Below, in pieces: positions 19,631 to 27,636 of a stretch of DNA of 27,636 bases. The stretch is from NCBI GenBank assembly GCA_000729835.1, contig JFHB01000300.1:1-27636 (forward strand), read 5' to 3'. Position numbers and translations under genes: made by a program. The stretch's first letter is position 1. Each line of letters begins with the position of its first letter. Below the pieces are notes generated by a model. The model saw nothing but the letters and a program-made list of their open reading frames with translations. It did no database searches and was not told the origin of the DNA. This stretch comes from Atkinsonella hypoxylon (lineage: Eukaryota > Ascomycota > Sordariomycetes > Hypocreales > Clavicipitaceae).

Positions 19631-19654
19631 GCCTTGGGGCCTTGGGGCCTTGGG
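19631..19654. repeat. 8-bp period minisatellite (GCCTTGGG, three units)
   Basis: Three exact tandem copies of GCCTTGGG, followed by a G-rich stretch (about 19655-19694) made almost only of G and A with a few T. Confidence 0.9.
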
Positions 19655-19922
19655 GAGAGGGGGGAAGGTGGGGAGTGGGAGGGGGAAAGGGGGGTGTGCT
19701 GTGTGTTGTACATAGATCCAATGTGAAGACGCTCTTGCCAGTTGACAGACATCCTAGTGGAACTGGTGGATCTGGTGGATTCGTACATCCTGGTCAGCTG
19801 GGTATTATTATGAGATTATGAGGGGTGCATGGGTGCCAACCAGCTGCTGCGATGACTTATGGGCGGAAGAGGGAGGGGAGGGTGAGTGAGCTTCAATCCC
19901 AGAAGAGTAAGCAAGAAGCCGA

Positions 19923-19946
19923 GGAGCCAAGGAGCCAAGGAGCCAA
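19923..19946. repeat. 8-bp period minisatellite (GGAGCCAA, three units)
   Basis: Three exact tandem copies of GGAGCCAA. The CCAAGG core overlapping unit boundaries is the reverse complement of the CCTTGG core at 19631-19654. Confidence 0.9.
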
Positions 19947-22900
19947 GGAACGTAGTAGGAACCTGAATATCTCTGACCTGCCAATGAAAGAAGCACCCCG
20001 TTCAAAAAGTTCATTTCCTTCCTAGTTTCGGCCACAAATGAGCTGCCGCGCTCGACCATCAATCAGCAGCCGTGCTTTGCTGAAAATACATACGGCCAGC
20101 GATGCTAGCTAGCCTGGCATGTCATGTTTATCATGTCTATCCTGCCTGCGATAAGTGGCAGATCTAGACCAGCGTCATTGTGCCATTCCAATCCATCCTG
20201 TCAGCAGCTGGTGAATGACTGACCGTATGACCTGCCTCAGCTTTGAAAAAGCCGGGCCTGCCGAGCAAAGATCATGTTTAAACTTTTCGCGACTCAACGA
20301 CACGACACTAGGGACCGCTGGAGCCGTTCCTTGGTGACGATTGTGAAAGCGGTGATTCGCTGCAAGGCATCAGCCTCCTCCTTCCACGTATCCATCCACA
20401 CCAGGCAGGGTGTTCGGAGAAGACTCAAGAGATTTCGTTCGGTAGGTCATCCGGTTCCTTGGGGAACTGTGCGACACAATGAAATTGATACCAATTGATG
20501 CCACCTTTTGCTGACACATGCATGTCACGCCAGCTACTAAACAGCTGCTGCGCTGAGCCGCTCAAGCAAGACTCTTGATCGGACAAGGTGGCAGGTACGC
20601 AGGGTATGGGGGTAGGTGGGGGCACCTTCCTCAGTATCTGTACTCTGCACGGAGTAGATATTCGCACATACAGACTCCATACAGACGCGCGCGTTCGTCT
20701 TCCTATTTTGTAGAAAAGTACAGCCCATTGGAACAAGATGCTCACGGAATACTTACTGCTTGGACCTCCCTCATACGAGCACACGACAGCTTCTTGTGAC
20801 GTGAAGCGCTGTCGAGACTGACCGAGAGGGCGTGTGGTTCAGGTGAAGGGAGTCCGAAGAAGTTAGGTGATTCCCTATTCTTCCGTGTCCACATTGTGTC
20901 CACATTGCTGACACGGGTTGTAGGGATAATTTGTCGGGAGTGGACCCCCAGAGACTAAAAACCGAGCTGTTTCCAGGGACTTTGCTCACGGGTATCAGTG
21001 GTATCCGTGGTATGCGAAACAAATCCGGACAGGGGTTAGCATGCTGATTTCGTCTATCCGACGATTTACGGCAATACTATCCATCCCGCCGGATGGATTA
21101 TTAGCCAAGAACCGCATGGTACGGGGTAAATGTCGCCCACCCCATGATGGATTGACAGACGATGCCTAGCGACGTGGGTCACCCACTTGATCAAGCAAGC
21201 AAGCAGCCAACGCGGCATCAAGGAGATATCGACGTTGAGCTGCTCTAATTCCCCACACATGGCGATGCAACCTGTTGTCCAGCAATTACCATAGCGGAAC
21301 ATTTCCGTCGCGATGGACTGACATTGATCGTCAACACGACCTGACTACTTGGCCCAGGACTGGACAAGCCCCCTTATGGGCTGAATTGATAGCGCCTCGT
21401 TGGCCACTGAACCTTTCTTTATTCATCCTCGTGCGAATTTGAAGATGACCGCGTCAAGGCAAAACAATAGCTCGCTAGCTAGACATGCCTTCCTCCGTCG
21501 GGTGAATTTAGCATAATGTCTACGGCATTTCAGCTCTATGGTGTGCACAGCAAACTGCAGCACCTGTGCCCAGAAAACGCGGTGGCATATTGACATTTTT
21601 GTTGCTATTCAGATGCGATGGCTTAGCGCTCCGGCTTGTCTTTCGGTGAGCACTGATGCGTTACGTTACTTCAGGGCACTGGTTGCGGCTTGGCTTCGGT
21701 AGGGGGTGTGCGAACAAACACAGCGGTTGTCTGTAACCCTTGATGTGGATCGACTGAAATCCGTCCGTCCTAGCGGGGGTGGGCCCGCCAAGGACAGCCT
21801 TAAGGCTCGGTTTTGTTGTCATCTACAGTAAGTGTGCACTGAGTATGTAACTTTACGGAAAGCGTGGTGGGCTTCAGGTGAAAGATCAACGTCGCTCTTT
21901 GTTATCCCCAACCTGCTATTGCGAAAGAGGAGACGGCACAGCCAAGAGGGATACCGGAGAGGTCAATCAACATGTCAGTGAAAGCCAACATGCAACATGT
22001 TCACTAACTTGAACGCGAAATCGGAGTATTGCTTGCAGGGCGTCCAATGATACTGATACGAACAAAAACATGATCGCCATCGCAATCCGGGGCTGTCCCC
22101 GGCGCCATCTCCGTCTCTTCCACTGCCGGCATCACTAAAGCCGTCAATGTGATTGGTCACATGCACCGAAGCCTCGATACGTCCTTGATTCGCTATTTTG
22201 AATCATGATTCAAAGTTTGCCCCAAATTAATACCGTGCTTTCGTGGAAACTCTGATGCGGCTTCAAGGGCAAAACCAAGGCAACTGCAGCCATGGAGAAC
22301 AAGGGAACTTGACATGTTGTTTGTGCTCGGTACCACAGCTGTCCATTGATTGCTGGCAGGAGCCATAACATAACAAAGACTTGAGGTGCAGAGCGAGCAT
22401 CATTTCTGGACATGTCAGTCTCAGCATGCGCTTCCTTCACCTTGTCAACGCCAGAATGAAGGCCTCTTGCAAAAGTTGCCTTTGACGGAAAAGGGGCTTC
22501 ACGCAGAGTGAACGCCTTTGATCCGTACCGAGTACCTACAGCGCTAATAGTCCCTGGCTTGCTCCCTCACCCCCGGCAGCCGCGAAAGCCGGAGGGTCCA
22601 GGTAGCTAGGGGCAAAGCCGGTCGTTGATTTCCTAATACAGCTCCATCTCCGATCACACCGTCCGCTAACGCCGGCCCAAGTCCTCGAACCTGCTGCAAT
22701 TTAGCGACGGCCAATAGCTACCATTCGGCAGAGTAGGCCCGATGAACCGTTTCGATAGGTTCCATGTTCCATGTCTGTGTGCGGAAATTAAACTGCAGCA
22801 CTGACGGTATTTGCTCGAAGCTGTCCGCGAAGAGACAGATATGATACGGCGGGCACGGCGGGCTGAGCGGGCTGAGCGAGCTGGCGGCGAAACAAACGAT

Positions 22901-23880
22901 TGACGGGTCACCTCGGACTATGACTACGATGAACTTGGTAAATAGTGGACAATGACGCAAGACCTGTTCAGTGGTGATAGTTTTGACCGAAACCCGAAAA
23001 CTGCCATTTCCTAGAGACATGGGCGCCAAATGCAGTCTGGTTGTATTCGCGATCCCACTTTGAAATAAAGGAAAGGAGAAGGAAGGTGCTACGGTCCCTG
23101 GCTTCCTCACAATCCTGGCCAATTCACACCCGTCACACCCGTCACCAGACTTACCATAATGCAGCTCGAGTGGGCCGCACACACTGCCGCATAAAGGAGA
23201 ACAGCTAACTAGGTACATGATTAAAGAAGACAAAATATTTCCCGGATTTCGGGAAGTGGACGTCGCCTGGACTTGATTACGACAGCATCGGCATTGCGCT
23301 GTGCATCGGCAGTCGAGGCATTTGTATTGCTGACACAAAAAGGAGAGGAAAAGAAAGTGCCGACTATTTTCAAGAAGAGAGGCCATCGACAAATTTTTGT
23401 CGATGCGCAAACGATGAGACATGTGCGTTGCGCCTAGTTTGTTTTTCACTTTCGATGATTCGCAATCTCGGAGTATTCAGCCTACCGAATTCCGCGCACG
23501 AGCACCACCGGCCTCGTGGGTGCGCATGTGAAGGTTGCTTTTTATAACCTTCAATGTTGACTTGTCTGACAACCCATGCCTTTCTATTATGGGTATCTCA
23601 TCTCGAATGGATGTCTCGTTCCGACAACCAAGACCTATGCGCACGGCTACGGCTGCCGGACCCTGGGTCCCTGAAAGACAAGCATCAATGTATTAATAGT
23701 GCTGGTATTTGTCAGGACAAGTTAAGTCACTAAAGGGCGACTGGAAGGAAAATGCACAATGTATCCCGTGGCGCTTCCATCCGTCCGTCTCGATGATCGA
23801 TGATCACTTGCCTTTTAGAAGGGATATCCTTTCTCTTGCGTTGCACTGTCTGTTAGTCATCTCTTTTTCCTCTTTTTTTC

Positions 23881-23900
23881 TCTCTCTCTCTCTCTCTCTC
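23881..23900. repeat. (TC)10 microsatellite
   Basis: Ten TC units at the end of a longer pyrimidine-rich tract starting near 23861. Confidence 0.93.
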
Positions 23901-24739
23901 CTGGGGAGGTGAGGAGTTCTGTTTATGCTCCACTCCGACGTTGCAAAGCAAAGGTTCTTGTGTCTCAACCAAGCGACTGGCTGCGACGGCGCAGTTCCTC
24001 ATAGTCGGTAACCTCTCACAAACGAGAACGTGGAAGAGCGCTATGCTATGTACGGCTGTTAGCATGCGGCTGTTACATTCAGTAGCTCATCGCACCTAAG
24101 CTGTCGACTAACATTGCTGCAGCGTCCACGTACGGAGCGCGTGATACGAGCTGGGGATATCGCTCCCCGTTTGTGCCCGTCAGTTGAAAAGGCATATGGA
24201 GTCCCGGCCTAGCGCAAAGTCTCCGAAGGTGTGCTCTACAAGCTTCGGCATTCCCTCTTCCGCCACTTTGCCAAGAAGCCCGCAGGCCAGCGATACCACC
24301 ACCTTCGGCGCCTTCCCAATCTAACAAATGCCGTACCGGGCCCCGGGCGAATCATGGATGCAACGTATGTATGGAGTACACACCTCACATTGGCCGAATC
24401 GCGAAATGGCTGCTGCTGCGCCAAGGAAATCGGAGTCATGCTGTCATTGACTTTTTTTATTCCTGGGGCATTTCTATCCTTCAAAAGGTGGCAAGACATA
24501 CTTACAGTAGCTCTGTGGGACTGTGCGGCCTTTTTTAAAGAAAGAAAATTCTCTTTTAAATTAACATCTATGGTCTCGTCAAGCCTACAGGAGAATGCTA
24601 GTCCATTTACGCAAAACAGTAACTAGCAGGCCATCCCATGCAACAGTTCCCATGCAATAGTACGATAGGGCTATTGTTCTTCGGCGACTAGCTGTAATAG
24701 GAAAACCAATGCGCTGCGTTGACAGACACGCCCCTCTCC

Positions 24740-24770
24740 AAGCCTTGAAGCCTTCAAGCCGTCAAGCCCA
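24740..24770. repeat. Degenerate 8-bp period minisatellite (AAGCCTTG type)
   Basis: AAGCCTTG, AAGCCTTC, AAGCCGTC and a partial AAGCCCA in tandem. It has the same period as the repeats at 2659, 19631 and 19923 but has diverged. Confidence 0.75.
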
Positions 24771-24966
24771 CCCCATGTTTTAAATGGCTGCCGAGGAACG
24801 GGTGGAAGGGAAACCCTGAGTGGCTTTCGCAGCAAATTATCCGGCAGCATTCGTTTACAGCATGTACCGGGCCGCATCTACTTTGATTCTGTGACATCGG
24901 CACATAGCGTCACATCGCGACACATCGCGTGGCCCTTTTGGAGATCAAACATGACAACGGGATGCT

Positions 24967-24975
24967 CCCCCCCCC
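24967..24975. repeat. C9 homopolymer
   Basis: Nine consecutive C bases flanked by T. Short and possibly length-variable; no function can be assigned. Confidence 0.85.
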
Positions 24976-25512
24976 TTTTCACACCTTCCTCCCCACCATC
25001 CAAGACCAGTCTGGTCGCCTTTGGCTGGTTTACGCAACAATAAAAGCATTCCTTAGCCCAAAAAGTCCCTTGTTGGTGCTGCGTTATCCCATGTACCAGG
25101 TAAGTAGATAGCTACAGCGGAAAAGGTTGCTGCTTCGTATGAGCGGTGGGTCTGTTTGACTGAAACTTGGTCGTTGCGCGAAGCTCGAGCATTGGCCTGT
25201 TGGTCTCGCTTTTTTCGTCTGTAATCACAATATGCGGAAAATAGGACGACTGACCGACAGTATATGCGGGTAATCGTCCAAGCTTGCAATGATGATTTCG
25301 ACACAACATGGCGTTATGTTGGCCATCTACATGGAGTAGCCTGGCTAGTGGCTTGGCATGCGTCACTGCAGCCTGGTGACGGTACAGGTCTGATACAAAC
25401 ATCACCTCAATGACAGGAAAGCTAGACGGCCCATCTGTGCCACTCATCTGCCCTACAGAAACGACGTGGGCCCGGAGCTCAGGTCATAGCCAGCAGTAGT
25501 AATAAGGGATTA

Positions 25513-25541
25513 CTTTTTTTTCTTTTTTTTTTTTTTTTCAG
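25513..25541 (+). repeat. T-rich pyrimidine tract ending in CAG
   Basis: A nearly pure T tract broken by two C residues and ending TTTTCAG. This is what a strong fungal 3' splice site would look like on the plus strand. No coding exon can be identified next to it; an intron in an untranslated leader or a noncoding RNA is possible, and a simple homopolymer is equally likely. Confidence 0.6.
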
Positions 25542-25889
25542 GCCAGCATCCCGTCGTCATCATCGTCACCCAGTGACTGGATAAAGCAAGGATCGTATGT
25601 CCCGTGATGCTACGCTACATTGGCTGGGTACGTACCTCCGGCATGTACGCCTTCAGAACTTTTGGATTGCAACGGGGGTGTGCGCCGTGAGATCGCCGAC
25701 TGGGGCGATAGTCGGCACTGTCCATATCGGGCTTGGCCTGGTACAGTACACCCCGGCCGGGCACCGGAGTACGGACAGAGTACATGTACTTTCTTTTGCT
25801 TGTGCTTTTGTTTAGCGAAGCGAGTTGAGTGCTGTCTGTGAGCGCTCACCACTCGAACAGCCGCGCGGGTGTCACTTTGTGGCATTGGC

Positions 25890-25918
25890 ACCGCCACCGC
25901 CACCGCCTCCGCCTCCAC
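25890..25918. repeat. (CCGCCA/T)n hexamer-like repeat
   Basis: A run of ACCGCC and TCCGCC units. In frame it would encode simple amino-acid repeats, but no credible coding sequence covers it. Confidence 0.8.
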
Positions 25919-26227
25919 CAGTGCGCGGCAGGCAAGACATTGTGTTTCCCTAGGACCGTAAAGGCTCCAGCTGGTTTTGGATCTGTACCCCTTGGCTTGA
26001 GGCGGAAACCTTGAGTGACCTTGGTAGCAGGTGGATTCGTAAGCATGTGAGGTGCCTCTTTGTACCCTGGGTGATTGTTGGTACTTGTATTGCTGTGTAG
26101 TTTGTTGTGTAGCTTAAGCTTAGTACTGTAATCTGCTATTCTATTGATGACATGCTGTACGCAACCCTAGCTTGAGTCTTACGGTTCTGAAGGATATGTA
26201 CTCCGCATGTATGTATATGTATATGTG

Positions 26228-26283
26228 TTGCACGTATGCAAGTACTGTGCAGTACGGCACGGCACTGCACTGCACTGCCGTGC
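26228..26283. other. Three back-to-back stem-loops
   Basis: Consecutive potential hairpins: TTGCA/TGCAA with a CGTA loop (26228-26241), GTACTG/CAGTAC (26242-26255), and GCACGGCA/TGCCGTGC with an 11-nt loop (26257-26283). Complementarity is read directly; whether the region is transcribed and folded is unknown. Confidence 0.55.
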
Positions 26284-26395
26284 GCCAAGAAGAAAGATTA
26301 CAATACTGGCGATATTACGTAGCGACGTCTTTTGCATCGTCCAGCCGTCGGGATTTATGTACAGGAATCGTCGATATCAGTTCTGAGCGAGAAAA

Positions 26396-26409
26396 GGGGG
26401 GGGGGGGGG
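26396..26409. repeat. G14 homopolymer
   Basis: Fourteen consecutive G bases within a purine-rich stretch (about 26387-26413). Potential for G-quadruplex or slippage. Confidence 0.88.
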
Positions 26410-26780
26410 AGGGCGTGACTAGTCGGACCGACCGACTGGGGTTCATCGGGCAGCCAAGTGGGCGAAAAAGCCGGCACTCACTCTTCAATATTTAATGTAA
26501 CTAACTCGGACGGAAGCCGCAGTTGGCCGAATGAATCGTACGGGAACGGTACCGACCATGATTGGGGGTCGCATGTTGTATGGAAAATGCACGCATTCGT
26601 CGGCGCAGAGACAACCCCCGACTGCCGGCTACTGCACAGTGTGTACCAACGTGCCACGAAGCACAAGGCAGGAGGAGAAAAAGGAGCGATACGTAGGCCG
26701 TCGCTGATGTTATCATACATGCGTAGGTATGTAACGAAGATGATGCCGAAGGCTTCATCGGGAGGGCGGGTCCAAAGCCG

Positions 26781-26813
26781 TCTAGTCTAGTCTAGTCTAG
26801 TCTTTTGCAAAAG
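26781..26813. repeat. TCTAG pentamer repeat followed by a 12-bp palindrome
   Basis: Four exact TCTAG units (26781-26800) abut a perfect palindrome CTTTTGCAAAAG (26802-26813). Confidence 0.88.
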
Positions 26814-27121
26814 AAAAGCACACACACCCTTCATCACCCGCGTCCCATCTTGTGTACGTACATATGTGCTGTGCTCCGTATGCACGTTCGATCGCCGCCA
26901 TGCAGAGGGGCCTCCACGGCCCGCCCTGTCGTTCAATCTCACCTGTATCACTCACAGAACAGCCGCACGCACACGGGGCACGCAACAGGGCGGCATACGC
27001 TTATGTTGTATGTACAGAACAACAACGAAGGGACGTTGTCTAATTCGCTGGGTAAAAAGGAAACCAAAAGATGAGACATTGAAAACAACCCCAATGTTCC
27101 ATTCGGCATTTAGGTTGTTCA

Positions 27122-27149
<28 letters not shown>
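27122..27149. repeat. (AT)14 microsatellite
   Basis: Twenty-eight alternating A/T bases, followed after about 20 bp by an A13 run (27173-27185). Confidence 0.93.
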
Positions 27150-27154
<5 letters not shown>

Positions 27155-27446
27155 TATATATTGATGGGAAGCAAAAAAAAAAAAAGGAAACATGTTTAAT
27201 TCCCGCGTCTGGTTGCGATGGTACGATGGACTGGGGTGATGGAGGATTGGTAATTGCTGACTGGACTGATGGGGGGAAACCAAGAGGCGTGACTGCCCAG
27301 CACGCCCGGGTGAGTGGGTGGTAGCGGCGCGGAGGAGGTTCGGTCTCGGTGACCCCCCTTGCGAAATTCACCTTTTCGAAGGGGAAAAAGGAACGAGGGG
27401 AAGAAGGATTTTCCCGTTTGTGCAATATCGCAGGTGGGAAGAACCC

Positions 27447-27492
27447 GGGGGGAGAAAGAAAAAAAGAAAGAAAGGAAAAAAAAAAAAAAAAG
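27447..27492. repeat. 46-nt uninterrupted purine tract
   Basis: A pure A/G stretch starting with six G and ending in a long A run. It could form triplex or nucleosome-excluding DNA; such tracts are common in fungal promoters. Confidence 0.85.
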
Positions 27493-27636
27493 TACCCGGT
27501 CCAGGAGTTACTCCGTACAAAGTCCAAATGCCCTGGCCATCCCGCGTGGCCCGTTAGCCTCCGGCGGACCCCGAGGGCCCCTGATAAGCTTTACGGGGGA
27601 GCCAAAGCCTGCTCACGATTCGCCAAAACACCATCC

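Larger units (their letters stand above)
18898..27636. other. Large (about 8.7 kb) region without identifiable genes
   Basis: From the transcription factor start to the window edge I find no open frame with a recognisable domain, plausible splicing to neighbours, or typical coding character. The longest is 243 codons on the complement at 22718-23449, rich in Cys and Ser with no family resemblance. The region has ordinary base composition to the eye rather than the AT-rich look of heavily RIP-mutated DNA, and I saw no intact transposon protein or long terminal repeats. It contains scattered microsatellites, minisatellites, homopolymers and hairpins, listed separately. The most likely roles are an extended promoter or long 5' leader of the transcription factor and/or of a gene to the right, or noncoding transcripts. 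This is inference. Confidence 0.6.

Noticed and set aside
19296..19715. 139-codon open frame
   Set aside because: Its C-terminal part is a translation of the GCCTTGGG repeat and the G-rich tract, so it is low-complexity, not a gene.
22718..23449. 243-codon open frame on the complement in the gene desert
   Set aside because: It has no recognisable domain, an irregular Cys/Ser-rich composition and no good ATG context, and chance frames of this size are expected in several kilobases of moderately GC-rich DNA.
24231..24626. 131-codon plus-strand open frame with a hydrophobic patch
   Set aside because: The apparent membrane segment comes from a T-rich stretch, and nothing resembles a known protein or a spliced neighbour.
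25883..25920. Direct-repeat array that might suggest a CRISPR or satellite
   Set aside because: It is a simple CCGCC(A/T) repeat without spacers, and no cas-like gene exists; the organism is a fungus.
26866..27527. Overlapping 152- and 191-codon frames near the right end
   Set aside because: Both translate the AT microsatellite, the poly-A and the purine tract, giving Ile/Tyr and Lys/Phe runs, with no domain.

Overview
The window looks like nuclear DNA of a filamentous ascomycete, most likely a Sordariomycete and perhaps Hypocreales. The support is very short introns (46-80 nt class) with GTRNGT donors and CTRAY-like branch sites, single-exon or few-exon genes, a Zn(II)2Cys6 regulator, a GT15 mannosyltransferase and a fungal LCCL-domain membrane protein. 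There is no bacterial operon structure. The species assignment is inference only.

Layout, left to right. A secreted alkaline phosphatase (complement 207-2433, five exons). The QTRT2-type subunit of tRNA-guanine transglycosylase (complement 3601-5052). A multi-pass LCCL-domain membrane protein (6032-8080, +). A small alpha/beta-hydrolase-fold protein that lacks the nucleophile serine (8372-9133, +). A gamma-tubulin complex component, GCP5-like (complement 9295-11895). A Ktr/Mnt-type alpha-1,2-mannosyltransferase (12456-13831, +). A WD40 protein of the WDR83/MORG1 type (complement 14174-15317). A large Zn2Cys6 transcription factor (complement 15985-18897). I rebuilt exon boundaries by hand. In every spliced gene the reading phase closes exactly at each junction and the joined frame runs to the stop codon.

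The genes do not form a recognisable pathway or cluster. They look like conserved, mostly housekeeping loci: phosphate scavenging, tRNA modification, microtubule nucleation, protein mannosylation and WD40 scaffolding. There are two divergent promoters (5053-6031 and 11896-12455) and two convergent gene ends (9134-9294 and 13832-14173).

From 18898 to the end, about 8.7 kb upstream of the transcription factor, I find no convincing gene. This stretch holds simple repeats, short minisatellites with an 8-bp period, hairpins and homopolymer tracts. The most plausible reading is a very long regulatory or leader region, possibly shared with a gene beyond the right edge.

I found no CRISPR array, tRNA, rRNA, intact transposon or secondary-metabolite core enzyme. 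No obvious new multi-gene system is visible. The most interesting points are the hydrolase-fold protein without its catalytic serine, the long desert next to the regulator, and possible phosphate and pH control sites upstream of the alkaline phosphatase.
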